From positions 1 through 64,000 of the forward strand of contig SWBL01000068.1 in assembly GCA_024195585.1 (NCBI GenBank): 64,000 nt of DNA, given 5' to 3'. The notes below the pieces were generated by a model. The model did not search any database. It saw nothing but the letters and a program-made list of their open reading frames with translations, and was not told the origin of the DNA. The position numbers and the translations under genes are program-made. This DNA comes from Aureobasidium sp. EXF-3400 (lineage: Eukaryota > Ascomycota > Dothideomycetes > Dothideales > Saccotheciaceae). Below, piece after piece: positions 52,053 through 63,220 of this stretch; position 1 is the stretch's first letter; every line of letters starts with the position of its first letter.

Positions 52053-54464
52053 CTAAACTTCAACTAGGCCATCGAGTTCACACAGTCTGACGGAGAGATC
52101 CTCGCTTGCAACAGCCAACTGCGGCTTTGCAGTTTGCTGTTCCTGAGGCTGAGGTCGCCATCTCAAAGCATTAATGGCACCAGAAGGCTGCATGTGTTTC
52201 TCAATCTTCAACTCTTGCTTGATGGTCCAGTCTTCAGTGCTGATGCAGAAGATGGTAACACTGCCTTCTTCAGTGCCTGCAGCTAGGATTAGTGTGTCTG
52301 CCTTTCCTGCAGCACCAGTGTAGAAAGACACAGAAGTAGCAGGAGCCGAGGTAGGAATACTGAGTTTGAGATGTGCGTTCACGCCTTCAGAGGACGCAGG
52401 ATCAACAGCCCAGATCTTGACATTCTTGTCTCTGCCGCCAGTAGCGAAGACATTGGAACCAGAAACCGGAGCCCACGAACAGGACAAAATCATTCTGGAG
52501 TGGCCTTTGGGGTTGCAAGTTGCGAGGTTGTAGGTTGTGGGGGAGGTGCGTGAGAATAGTGCCCATTGACGGTCACGACCCACACTGAGGAGATACTTGT
52601 CGTCGGCTGAGAAGGCGAGGGAGGTAACGGTCAAGGAGTGAGCAGTCAATGGTGGTTTGACCTCTCTCCACTCTTTGGTCTCGTACAGTCTGATAACAGC
52701 GTGATCGATGGAACTGGCACGACAGGCTGTAGCAATCAAACTGCCATCGTTACTTGCAGCTACACAGGAAATCTCATATCCGTGACCGTACAGTTTCTCG
52801 AGTTCGGGAAAGAGAGTGTGGCGAGCGAGATGATCTTCAAAAGGTGGCTGTGAGAGATCGAGTGTGGCTTTTGTGATTGTGGTTTCTTCTGAGGGTTCGG
52901 CTGCTTCTTCTTCTTCGGGTGTCATGGCGTTGATGGCTTTGTTGCTGAGACCCAGGACGGGGATGTTTGCTGCGTCGGGAAGGTCGGCGTCTTCTGCGTC
53001 CTCGGCTGTACCGCTCAGTTTTGCGAGAAGGTGGGCAACTGCTTTGGGCTTGTTGAATACACGAAGCAGTTTCTCATCTGCTCCCGAGATGAATTGGGTT
53101 GCGCCGATTGCAGACAAACAATTCAAGTCGTAACCATGGATCTGGGGACGCGCCATCTCGTGCCATGTGGTTGCGGCATCCCGTTTCCATTGAGCAAAGA
53201 GTCGTGTCGTCTGGTCTGAGCTTGTGGACATGAGTTGAGTTCCGTCATTCGACCATGCGATATCTTTGACCGCACGCACATGGCCAGAAATACCCAACTC
53301 GCGCAACCAACGATCCTCCGTAGTATTGTACGACCAGGCTCGCCAACTTCCCGTCCTGCCCAGACTGACCACCGTGTTACCAGAAGGAGACCACAGGCCG
53401 ATCCAGAAACCACCTGTGCTTCCCGTTGCAGTGGTTGATCCCTTTTGCGCACTGATCTCACCCAGTCTGGTCGCGCACGTCCAGAAGCCATCAGCGTCAC
53501 GCTCCCACATAGCCAGAGAGTTATCTGCTGATGCAGTAAGAAGCTGTGGCGCTGCATCTTGAGCGGACTTTGTGAACCAGCGAGCTGTGTAGATCCAGTC
53601 CTCATGTCCGATCAGCAAGGCTTCGAAAGTGATTGAGTGTTTTGAGTCTCCCTCTCCAATCCAGTGGGCTTTGTTTGATAGGGAGCGGCCGAAGACGGTC
53701 ATGGCTGGATCGCTTGCCGCAGCTGCCACCTCAGGAAGCTCTTCACCAGCGTGGAAACGCCAGAGACGGATGTACTTGTCTTGACTGGCGGATGCGAGCA
53801 AGTAATCGCTGTCAGGTTTGGAGCTCTCGCGAGTAAAGTCCAGTGCTCGAACCCAGGCTTCGTGTCCGGTGAGCTTTGCTGCGAGCGAGAATGTGTCTTT
53901 GTCTTGCATGTAGACCTGAATGTTCGCCATGGTGCCACCAACAGCAATAACGAGTTGACCGCTTCGAAGCTTTGCCAGTGCGATTGCTAGAGGAAAGTAA
54001 CGAGGAGCAAGCGTTATACTCTGGACGAGATCGACTTCAACCTCTGCTGCTTCGCTAACACGCAACTTCCAGATCTTCAAAGTTGCATCAGCGGCTCCAG
54101 TAGCAAAGACTGCGGACTCAGGCAAAACACCAATGACATTGATAGAAGCAGTATGTTCTGTCAGACTTTTGACCAATTCGAATTTGGCGTCAGACTTCTC
54201 GATCCAGATACAAATGGTCTTGTCAGCTGAACCGCTGATCAAGACTCGGTTTCCTGATGTTGGATCTCTGAACAATTTTACTGCGTTTACGATGTCGGTA
54301 TGGGCTGCAAGTAGTGTATCGACGCCTTGGTGATGATTATTCTCTGGTCTCCAGATAGCAATGTTGTTACCACTTCCGTATGCAAGTAATTCCTCAGTCC
54401 AGTCGGCGGCGCATGGATGTCTGTTGCCTCCTGCGGCGATGTACTCTAGACGTGCGGACGCCAT
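52053..54464 (-). CDS. ELP2: Elongator complex subunit 2, 803 aa
   Basis: A single exon. I choose the ATG at 54464 (MASARLEYIAAGGNRHPCAADW); an in-frame ATG nine codons upstream is less likely. The protein is a double WD40 propeller with about 12-14 repeats. Recognisable blocks include LISGSADKTICIW, YLLASASQDKYIRLWRF, QLLTASADNSLAMWERD, QLMSTSSDQTTRLFAQW and VFATGGRDKNVKIWAVD. Length agrees with yeast Elp2 (788). Elp2 is a scaffold in the six-subunit Elongator complex, which adds the cm5 group to wobble uridine 34 of certain tRNAs. It is head-to-head with URM1 (279 bp apart), whose product drives thiolation of the same uridine. Confidence 0.95.
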   Translation of the reverse strand: MASARLEYIAAGGNRHPCAADWTEELLAYGSGNNIAIWRPENNHHQGVDTLLAAHTDIVNAVKLFRDPTSGNRVLISGSADKTICIWIEKSDAKFELVKSLTEHTASINVIGVLPESAVFATGAADATLKIWKLRVSEAAEVEVDLVQSITLAPRYFPLAIALAKLRSGQLVIAVGGTMANIQVYMQDKDTFSLAAKLTGHEAWVRALDFTRESSKPDSDYLLASASQDKYIRLWRFHAGEELPEVAAAASDPAMTVFGRSLSNKAHWIGEGDSKHSITFEALLIGHEDWIYTARWFTKSAQDAAPQLLTASADNSLAMWERDADGFWTCATRLGEISAQKGSTTATGSTGGFWIGLWSPSGNTVVSLGRTGSWRAWSYNTTEDRWLRELGISGHVRAVKDIAWSNDGTQLMSTSSDQTTRLFAQWKRDAATTWHEMARPQIHGYDLNCLSAIGATQFISGADEKLLRVFNKPKAVAHLLAKLSGTAEDAEDADLPDAANIPVLGLSNKAINAMTPEEEEAAEPSEETTITKATLDLSQPPFEDHLARHTLFPELEKLYGHGYEISCVAASNDGSLIATACRASSIDHAVIRLYETKEWREVKPPLTAHSLTVTSLAFSADDKYLLSVGRDRQWALFSRTSPTTYNLATCNPKGHSRMILSCSWAPVSGSNVFATGGRDKNVKIWAVDPASSEGVNAHLKLSIPTSAPATSVSFYTGAAGKADTLILAAGTEEGSVTIFCISTEDWTIKQELKIEKHMQPSGAINALRWRPQPQEQQTAKPQLAVASEDLSVRLCELDGLVEV

Positions 54465-54743
54465 CTTTCCAGATATGTTGTGTCGCAGCAAAGTGGCTCC
54501 TCACCAGATGTACGAATTATGCAAATATCCTGACGGTAGGAACCCTAGAGGTTCGTATCTTTATAGCGGTTCTATGCTCGAGTGAGTGTGGTTGACGATG
54601 TTTTTGGCGACCACAAGTATTATTTTTTGTTCGAACGGAAGTCGCAAAAAAGTTTCGCTTGCTTCGACGCGCGACTGCCACCTTACTCTTGCAACACTCT
54701 TTCTGTTACTAGACCTCAACCCTCACACATAGAATTTGTCAAC
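54465..54743. promoter_or_regulatory. Bidirectional promoter, ELP2 / URM1
   Basis: Only 279 bp separate the start codons of ELP2 (minus) and URM1 (plus), so the promoters must overlap. No TATA box is obvious. Confidence 0.6.
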
Positions 54744-55163
54744 ATGGCAGACACAATCAAAATCGATGTTGAATTCACGTATGATACACGAATGTCGGCA
54801 CTTGATGCGATGACTGACACAACCATAGCGGTGGCCTGGAACTGCTTTTCTCAAACCAACGAAATCACAAGATCTCGTTGCCAGCCCAAGATCAAGAAGG
54901 CCGACCAGCAAACATCGCCTACCTGATCAAATACCTATGCGAAAACCTTATGACGGATCACAAGAAAGAGCTCTTTCTTCTAGACGAATCTGTGTATGTT
55001 TTGCTCCAGTCAAATTATGTACATTCAGCTAACAACAGTGCAAAGTCGTCCAGGCATTCTTGTTCTAATCAACGATGCGGACTGGGAACTCGAGGGCGAG
55101 GATCAGTATGAGCTTCAATCAAGAGACCAGATTGTCTTTGTCTCTACTTTGCACGGCGGATAG
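54744..55163 (+). CDS. URM1: Ubiquitin-related modifier 1, 105 aa
   Basis: Three small exons (54744-54778, 54829-54993, 55046-55163) separated by 50- and 52-nt introns. The joined frame runs [22 protein letters not shown], then [49 protein letters not shown] and ends FVSTLHGG, the diglycine tail needed for thiocarboxylation. Intron 2 uses an AAG acceptor; a CAG seven bases earlier would break the frame. Urm1 is a beta-grasp sulfur carrier activated by Uba4. It provides sulfur for 2-thiolation of tRNA U34 and also modifies proteins under oxidative stress. No single long reading frame marks this gene, so simple ORF searches miss it. Confidence 0.93.
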
Positions 55164-55593
55164 AGGCAGGTACTTGGTAAAATCCGGGCATGCGGCTCAT
55201 TGCCTCGGTCGGCGTCGGCGTCCAGTCAGCCCGCATGGTTCGTGATAAGCGGATGGGACCCTAGAAATCTATGACCGAACACGCTAGAAAACTTGGTTCG
55301 AAGGTTCGGATGCTCCTCTCCCGGCAAGAGTAGGGTCTGCATAGCGGTCATCAGGAGAAGTTGTTGCACATTGGAGTCTGGACAGCCCAATCTCCCAAGC
55401 AAAACGCAAACGTCTTCGGAGTCCCTTTCATCCGTTCGCGAAAAGAGTCGGCGATTTTACTCCTGCCCTGCCAATAAGCTTCGAGAGCTTGACGACGATG
55501 AGTGCTTGGCGGAGTTTATGATTCTATGTAAAAGCGACAAGTCCTTCGTTTCTGTCATGTCGGCCCTGCGCGCAAAATTCGTCAATTTTTGAT
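55164..55593. other. Intergenic, no gene recognised
   Basis: 3' flank of URM1 and upstream region of the F-box-like gene. A 99-codon frame at 55293-55592 resembles nothing I know and is probably chance. Confidence 0.45.
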
Positions 55594-57361
55594 ATGAGGG
55601 CGCCTGACAACGGGTTCCATATGAGCCGGGAGATCCCTCCTCATGTATTGTATGCCTCGCCCGTGTCGCTGAATGCACCCAATGGTGCCAGCACGAGAGG
55701 GCAGACCCTTCCGCTCAGCTTGGTTGCTCAAATAGTATCTTTTGTAAGCCGTATGTTCGACGCGAGCACATCCAATCCAGGCTAATAACGCTGGTTGGTA
55801 GGTTGAAGATGTCGGCGACATAGCGCGCATGACGCGAACCTGTCGATTGATGTATTATATGACGCTTCCTGTCCTTTACGAACGAGTTACCCTTCGCTCC
55901 TATCCCGAAACGCGCTACGTAGATGGAAGACCAGAAGGATATGGAAGTGGCAGTCCTTTTGTCATGGGCCTCAGCGGTCTTGCTTCAGGCAATTCGGCGC
56001 CATTGGTGAAAGACTTCAAGGTGACAGGAGCTTGGACAGAATCTGGGATTGACGAATACAGCAAGGGAAAGATACCGGACAGCACCATTCTGCTCGGCAT
56101 TGCTCTGCGTGCTGCAATGGACAAAATGATACACCTCAGATCTATCGTCTGGGACCTCGACTCCAAGCCAACAAAGTCCATCTACCAAGGACTAGCTGCT
56201 CGACCCACCCTTACATCGCTCACCCTACGCTTTCCCCAAGTCCGCTCGCCCCGTCCCATAGTCGTCATACCGCCTATGCCGAACCTTCGTCGCCTACGCG
56301 TGAGCGATATCGACCCTCTCTGCTATCCAGATGATATCTCTGGTTTGATCTTCCATGCTAAGCAGCTGGAAGACCTTCGCATCCACTGGAACCCTCGCAT
56401 GCGGAAAGAGGCCGAGCCCAGTATAAATCTAAGGACGATATTTGGTCCATGCCTGGAAGCAAAATACAAGCTGAGAGTAAAACACATTGGCCTCCAGAAC
56501 TTCTATGGCCCCAACACTGGCGATCTGGCAGAGATCTTCGATCCTGGCTGTGTTGAAAGTGCAGACTTCCTCGAAGTCTTCGGAGGAACTTACGGCCGCC
56601 CCACTACTATCTGGGTAGATGAAACATGGAGAAACACTCCAGGTCCTGAATACTTTGAAGGCTACAAAAGGCATCGGGTCAGCGAAACGGCTATGGAACA
56701 TGCCAAAATTCTCTCTCAGTTTTCTGGCTTGGAAGAGTTGTACGTGGTATCGAACAGGTTATGCGACCGCGACACGAAGTCGGAATATCAATCGCCCGAG
56801 ACTGCAGCCGCTACGCCTGCTACATCTGTGACAGCATCTACTCCCACCGCTTTCGAGGAGAAGCAAGCCTCTTCGGTTTGCAAAGCATATCTACGCGCCC
56901 TGACCACAAATCATGGTCAGAGTCTGAAAAACTTGCTATTGCCTGACCAATTTCCTCTTTCGGGGCAACAGATTGGTGAACTTGTCAGCAAATGTCCAAA
57001 CCTGGAACAAGTTGGATTCGCGCTGGACAAAGATGGCGGTGAAGTCATGACTCTGCTCGCACCTTTCTTCCTCAAACTACGCGCGGTCAGAATCTTGGCG
57101 AATGCGAACAGCGCCAAAATACTTACAGATCCTGAACTCACTGGGTTGATTGATGGGACCCGGACCGAGCCGTTGTACTGGAAGTGTTTGAATGACAACG
57201 TCAGATACTGTGGCATCGGTGATGTTGTCATCAAGCTTGACAAGGCAATACAGATGCCAGATGCTGAAGGCAATATTGAATGGCTGAATCGTGTCACCTT
57301 GGCCTCTCTTGAGGACGTTCAACAGTTCGAGATCTGGAGCCTGGACAAGCTCGAATTATGA
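55594..57361 (+). CDS. F-box-like fungal protein, 569 aa
   Basis: Two exons (55594-55743 and 55802-57361) with a 58-nt intron; splicing rebuilds LPLSLVAQIVSF/VEDVGDIARMTRTCRLMYYM, an F-box-like helix set (LP..L...I......L......C). The remainder follows the pattern of fungal F-box proteins with irregular leucine-rich segments (TSLTLRFPQV, MPNLRRLRVSDIDPL, FSGLEELYVVSN, CPNLEQVGFAL). Such proteins usually bring substrates to SCF ubiquitin ligases; no partner can be inferred. The ATG at 55594 is the first in frame; a second lies ten codons further. Confidence 0.78.
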
Positions 57362-58011
57362 TGAGGCCTTTAGATTCTACCAGGAATTGCACGCGCATGA
57401 TGTTTGTTTCGCTTGATCCATGTTCTACACAAGATGACTCTATGTCATTCTCAATGAGCAATCTGGATTCTCTCATGTCATATAAGAGAAGCGTTCTATG
57501 TAAAATCACAAGCCTTCCAGCTGCAAATCGAGAAAGAGCCAAAACTCGTCGAAAAGACCATCGAGGATAATATTTTAGAGGGCTTAGTATACATAATGTA
57601 CAACATCGTGGAAATCAAGCCTCGTTACTTACACTTCTGTGCATGTCGTCGTTGCTTACACTTGGCAACCTTGATAAGCGACTCTTGCTTCTTGTCTTCA
57701 AGAACACTTGAACAAGTGACACCCGAAAGTAATCTCGCAGTAGTTCTGAGACATCTCTCTATTTTCAGAAAGCCTTTGTTCTTTCCCTCAATGGTGCCTT
57801 AGTATAGTACAGACAGAGAAGTGTGTTAGATCTTAGAATAGAAGGATAAGACAGTCTCACCACGCAGATAATGCATCCCCCGAAGTCGTTATAAACCACG
57901 CACCGATCTGCTCCATCTCCCCTTTCTCAAGCAAAAAACCCAGAAGCAAAAAACCTCAAGTAAGTGTTCAATCCACTCCTATTACCTGACAAAATCTTCA
58001 AGTGCAGAAAC
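57362..58011. other. Intergenic, no gene recognised
   Basis: 3' flank of the F-box-like gene and upstream region of a small gene. No supported feature. Confidence 0.45.
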
Positions 58012-58309
58012 ATGTCTCCACCTATCGAGACCCACTGGTACGACGACAAGGCTCACTCGACAAAGCCTGGCTTGAAGCAGGAGATCGAGGCTGCTGTCAG
58101 GGCACAAGCTCCTGCTGATGCCTCTGCTGCCTACATTGCGAGTGTTTTGCTCTGGGTTCATTGTGGAAACTCTAGAGATGATATACAGAGCTAATTCTTC
58201 TCGATACAGGAATGGCTGGCATACAAGTTTGTCCGACAACAGAAACCACGGAACTGTGGATTACAATAGAGGTGAGAGTGTGGAACGTAAACACGTCCAT
58301 CCTCGATAG
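58012..58309 (+). CDS. Small protein, paralogue of the locus at 58850 (exons uncertain)
   Basis: An ATG at 58012 opens MSPPIETHWYDDKAHSTKPG, LKQEIEAAVRAQAPADASAA, about 44 codons. After a probable intron ending CAG at 58209, a downstream block reads WHTSLSDNRNHGTVDYN...KHVHP and stops at 58309. Both blocks have counterparts, in the same order and with similar spacing, at 58850-59215. I could not find a donor giving a clean frame between them, so the exact structure is open. I do not recognise the family: soluble, charged, under 100 residues. Confidence 0.4.
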
Positions 58310-58849
58310 AATCACTGACTTAGCATGTTTGAATTTGGTCTTGAGTTGGAGCAAAGCATGAAGAGGATACACACGGATGGGCATCTTGAACATTGGCATT
58401 TTGTATGGATGATATCCTTCAATATCAGTATCGGGTTTCTTTTTTCAACTACCGTTTGCTTGTGGAGTGACTTGTACGTATGTTTATGCTGTCATTGAAT
58501 GTTCGATCTTCCACTTCATCCCAAACTATAAGTTGTTGATAAATATGCATTCGGAGATCTGCCATGATGTCTCAAATGATAGAGGGAAAATGGATCAATA
58601 AAAGAAATGTCCGAGACGCCACCTCATGATTTCGAGATTTTTTGCCGTGTCATGAATATGAAATCGGCCTCGAAATACACATCAGAGACATCTCAGGATA
58701 CCTCAACAGTGACATGCTATCTATAGATTGTCCACAGAGCAAGGGATAACTTATAACACTCCATATCCTGTTCTTCTCTAATCAGAAGCAGCGCACACGA
58801 AACAGCAAAGTGAGTCCCCATCCACCTTTCTGAAGGCATCTAGAACGCT
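58310..58849. other. Intergenic between two small paralogues
   Basis: No gene or repeat that I can support. Confidence 0.4.
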
Positions 58850-59215
58850 ATGGGAAACCGTGGTGGTGGCAGAAAACAAAAGCAAAAGCCAAAACAAAAG
58901 CAAAAGCAAAAGCAGAACAAGACAACCAATTATACTTCTCTCGTTGTCGTTCGTTGGAAAAAAGACAACTACCTTAGCACCAATCCTGGCTTGAAACGCG
59001 AGATCGAGGATGCTGTACGCGACGAAGCACCTGAGGAGCATATTACGCATTGATCAGGTAAGCGAGACTCTCGAAGATATGTTAAAGCTGATGTGTGTGG
59101 TAGGTGCGGTTGGCATGAGAGTACGTCTGATCGTAGGAATCATGCGCCTGTGGACTACAAGATCAGACTTCCTGATGGAGGAACAGAGCCCAAGACTAAG
59201 CATATCTATCCTTGA
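58850..59215 (+). pseudogene. Second copy of the small paralogous gene, possibly broken
   Basis: From the ATG at 58850 the frame encodes a Lys/Gln repeat (KQKQKPKQKQKQKQ) and then WKKDNYLSTNPGLKREIEDA with VRDEAPEE, clearly related to the first copy. A TGA follows at once. A downstream block WHESTSDRRNHAPVDYK...KHIYP (to the stop at 59215) matches the first copy's second block. A GTAAGC donor exists near 59056 and an acceptor near 59103, but the join does not keep frame. It is either mis-assembled by me or a decayed duplicate. Confidence 0.4.
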
Positions 59216-59473
59216 GGAATCTGCTGACGGTTAATGTCTTATGTTTTAGCTTTTGGATACGAGATTTGGAAAAAGTGATCGTTTGAACAATCTATACAGA
59301 GAGAATGTACGAGATGATGAGATCTAAAAAGAAGAAAAAACTTGAAGACACGCTTCAAATGCCAACTGGTACCGTAAGGCTGACAATCTAATATGTATCG
59401 CTTTCGTGTTCTAATATCCTGTATGTAGCAGGAACTTGGGGCCTGACTCTATTTTAAAAATCTGAGAGTCTCA

Positions 59474-60578
59474 CTAGAGGCGTTCTAGAGACTTCTTGTA
59501 CGCCTTTTCAAACCGATTCTCATCAAGACCTACCCTTATCATGCCTTCCTGCAAACTAGTAGCCACATGCGTACCTCCTGGCCCAATGATGCGACTGTGA
59601 TGCATTCCTCGTCCGCCACCTGCTCGCGTAGTCCACACTTCTTGGGTGAACCAGTGCTTTCCAGATTGACTCTGCATCATGATATGCAAAGCAGGAGTGT
59701 GAAACACCACTGTATGGCTCAGACTTGCCATGTGAGTGAACTTGTCGCTGACCTCAAAGTGTCTGGCTAATATGAAGAGCGAGTTTCGGTCGGATGCGTA
59801 CAGGTGTGCGCAGGCATGGATGTTCGGATCCGGTGGTAGGTCGCCAATGGTGCGGTAGAAGAAGAGCTGCCGGCGGTCGAATGGTGAGAGCGACTTGTTG
59901 TAGAGCGTCATGTCCACCTTGCGACATTCCAGTCCAGGAAATGCGTCATTTTGGCCTGTGACTCTGCGACGATTGTCATACCTGGAAATAATCAGCCAGA
60001 GAAAGATTGGAGGTAATAAACAGCACCTACCAGGGCACATCCATGCCTGCTACTTCCTCCCAGTCTTCTGGCTTCTTTCCAGAAAGTACCACACCATACT
60101 GTCGATCTAGATCGATCTTTTCTTGGACATCAAAATGGCTTTCTTCAGCCAGTTTGAATGAACAGGTGCAGGTAAAGCATATCCCATCGCCCTCAGCTTG
60201 AGTAACGTTCACTAATCGAGTACAGTACGACCGGCCATTTCGGATAGTTTGAACTCGGTAAACAAATGGAATTGAAGCGTTTCCAGCCAGGATGAAGAAG
60301 CCGGTGACATTCTAGGCAATGAAGTCAGAACGATTTGAAATTACTTCGCCTCAATCATGCTTGGTGTTTGGGGTACTGACATGTATCACAAAGCCAGCCT
60401 TGACCGTCTGCGCCGCTGCCCAGACGGCTTGTGCATATACATGGCCACCGTACGCTCTACCGACTTCGTTGGGAGAGAAGGGAGGAGCAGTGCTGCGGAA
60501 GGTGGTATCGTCCACTTTTTCTAGTGCGATCAGGTCCACGAATGATAAATATGAATTACCATGCCGATGGGGTCCCAT
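59474..60578 (-). CDS. Acyl-CoA thioesterase, TesB/Tes1-like, 328 aa
   Basis: Three exons (60578-60381, 60311-60031, 59981-59474) with 69- and 49-nt introns, all in frame. The first hot-dog domain shows TAPPFSPNEVGRAYGGHVYA with QAVWAA; after GFVIH/NVTGFFILAG comes the second with DRRQLFFYRTIGDLPPD, HLYASDRNSLFI, MASLSHTVVFH and GGRGMHHSRI. This is the fungal TesB (acyl-CoA thioesterase II) layout. These enzymes hydrolyse acyl-CoA esters to fatty acid and CoA, often in peroxisomes. The C-terminus ends SLERL, not a clear SKL-type signal. The ATG at 60578 is the first fitting start; a short upstream exon is possible. Confidence 0.87.
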
Positions 60579-60987
60579 GTCAGTGAAAATCGAGCGATAC
60601 ACACGCCGGAGGGGCAGAACACGAGGTCAAGAATCAAGTGCTTGGCAGCTAGGATTGGCGTTTTGGAGAAGCGAGGGAGTGCATGTGATGAAGAACTTCT
60701 GGAGGAAGCGCATTGAGCCGAGGTGAAGTCGGAAGTGGGGGATCATCGTGTGGAGGAAACGTCCACCACCTCGGTCGCATCTCGGTCAATCGTCCCCAGA
60801 TGTTGGATCTAAGAACTAGGGACATCAGAGGTTTGCCAAAACAAACCAGTATTCCGAATAGAGGTCATGTTGCGGAGGATGCGATGTGAAATCATCGAAG
60901 AGAAGCCAAATCATGCATGAGAATGCCACTGCGAACCTAGATAAAACGAGCAGATCGTGATCACAATAAAGACACCACATGGAATAA

Positions 60988-61070
60988 ATGTCGGATCATG
61001 GAAATGTCGGATCATGGAAATGTCGGATCATGGAAATGTCGGATCATGGAATAAATGTCGGATCATGACC
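60988..61070. repeat. 16-bp minisatellite, 5 copies
   Basis: Five copies of ATGTCGGATCATGGAA start at 60988, 61004, 61020, 61036 and 61055. The first four are exact at 16-bp spacing; before the fifth there is a 3-bp insertion (TAA), and its end is diverged. It lies upstream of the thioesterase gene. Confidence 0.9.
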
Positions 61071-63083
61071 TCTCTGGTTGGCAGAAGTTGAGTTTTGTTT
61101 GTATTTCGTCAGAGCCAAACTGCCACGTGCCATGGAAGTCAAAGAAATAACGCCGTTAGACAAAGGCGCTGGTTGATTGCGTCGAGGATGTCTTCTTTGT
61201 AAGACGAAGGTCGTGATCAGAATGTCAACGTAAAAGTCACAAGACTGTTGTTGAATGCAGGTTATTTGAGTTGTCGTTCTCGAAGGCTTGTATGACATGG
61301 GCAGTGCAGTCAGTGGGCAAGAGGATGCATTGGCCGCTTACCTATTCAGGTTTTGCCTGTGTAAATTCCAAGCATCTCCAATCGCGCTGTGTTTATCGCT
61401 TGGTCATAAAGACATGTTACCTTGTCTTCTGCGGAGCTCTACACAATGATGCAGAGTGAGATTCAGGCATATAGGTCGAAGTGCGGCGTCTGTTCTAAGC
61501 CACGATTCGCATGCGCAGGACGGTCAATTACTTGTCGACACTTCACCACCCTGAGCATAGATTCGCGAGACGGCACATTATCGATCAAGCCTGCCGACTC
61601 GGCATACCGAACACTTCTCTCAGGGCCGGATATTGAATCGGTTTCCACGGTTCTGTCAAACAATAAGGCCGACATACCACCGTGACTACCATTCAAGGGA
61701 AGCCCGGGGCCCCAATATCCCCACTCAAGCTATCCACAAGTGGTCTCTTCCTCGTTGTGGGACCTACAAGCGTCTTAGTTGTGGCAAGTTTCTCGCGTGG
61801 GCTCATTTGCTTCAACCTCTTGGCCAAACAAACATACGGCAGGCGGAGCCGTGTTGTTTGCACGGCGCCAAGCAATAAGAAGATGAGGTAGGCCATCCGT
61901 TGGCCGAAGATAAATCAGCAGCTGAATTGTGACACGGCTGCGACACGATGATGGTGATCAGACGAACTTTGCCCCAGCTGATTGACGTGCTGAGGTGACC
62001 GAGGATTTCCAAAACGTTCCCGGAGAAGCCATCAGGTCGTTCTGCAACCTCCAATATAAGGGTTCTTACAGAGGAAGGAATCGTCCGAAGGGGACCACGC
62101 TATGTTGGTTGTTACAGTTTGAAAAAATGGCGAGAGATGCAAACACGGCCTCTCTCGCTACCTACAAAGCGAAATTTTTCGAAATCATGTCTAGCTCTTC
62201 GTGTCAGCCGATGACAGTCAGATTGTGATCCATTATTGCCACAATGTTTTACCGTTTGGCGAAGAAAGCCACAGCCACGGCCATGGCAGCCAAGAGAAAA
62301 CCCATAACCTGCGGCAAATCTGGAATCGATCTCATACCGTGAACCAAGGCGGCGCAGCGTGACGAGTGTTGCAAACCATGTCACGCCGAGATGAAAGTGT
62401 GGTGAAGGTGACAACCGAACGATGTAGTGAGCGAGTACGATAGCCCTGATCGCGCTCACAAAAATATTTCAGAATCCTTCGGATCTTCATTGGCGGCTAA
62501 CGAGCTGCGGATGCGTCGCATGGAGGAGACATTTAGCGAGTAAAGGAAGGGAGGCACGGAATAGCGTAAAATTGGCCCTGTGCCTGAGCTGGGGTTGCGA
62601 AAACTCCAGATTCGCTCGGCCCAGGCCGAGGGTTTCTTCTCAGCTTTTCAACGACACTCGCTGTTGATCGTACTCGAGCTGCTGCGCTGGATACTTCGAT
62701 TTCACGTCGATGCGTCAGATGCAGACATTGCACGGGCCGAAAGTGTACGGCATTGCAAGTATTCGCGCGTCCAAGGTCGCCCGTCTTCAACCCAAATGCC
62801 ACAAATGGTCGCCCAAGAAATACCAAGGAGCGTTTGGCGACTTTGGCGACATCTGGGGCTCTGGGCAAAACGCACGAGGGTTGGCGACAAGCCCTATGCA
62901 CGAGACAATTCACATCGCATCAAAGCAAGGACGACCTAGAGCCGATTTGGGTTCCCGCGTGATCATTGATTCGCCATTCGAACAATGGAGAGCCCGCTAG
63001 TGTGGCCGTCGCAGTGTGGGGATGCTGGAATGAATAGTTCACCTGGACAACTGCCCAGCATCGTTCTTGCCCCCAAGGTTTGT

Positions 63084-63092
63084 TGTATATAG
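63084..63092 (+). promoter_or_regulatory. TATA-like box of the sugar transporter
   Basis: GTATATAGG lies about 130 bp before the ATG at 63221 and is followed by a strongly C/T-rich leader (63105-63180), a normal fungal promoter layout. Confidence 0.5.
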
Positions 63093-63220
63093 GGCTGTGG
63101 TTTCCTCATCTCATGCTCTCTTTCCCTCTCTTCTCATCAGCCAACAAGCGATTGTCTTTCCTTGATCTTCCTCTTTCACTTTCATTGTATCGCTAAGAAA
63201 CATTTTTATCACCCTTCGCA

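Larger units (their letters stand above)
60579..63220. other. Gene-poor stretch with one minisatellite
   Basis: About 2.6 kb between divergent starts. Besides the 16-bp minisatellite near 61 kb, I see only short frames on both strands, none resembling a family. It may hold regulatory sequence for the sugar transporter, a decayed gene or a non-coding transcript; the sequence alone does not say. Confidence 0.45.

Noticed and set aside
58138..58160. GAGTGTTTTGCTCTGGG resembles the right arm plus second stem of the accessory palindrome.
   Set aside because: There is no left arm and no GGGG/CCCC stem; it lies in a different gene context and looks like a chance match.
61200..63000. Overlapping frames of 60-126 codons on both strands between the minisatellite and the sugar transporter.
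   Set aside because: None shows a known motif, consistent start context or splice pattern; similar-length frames occur on both strands as expected by chance.
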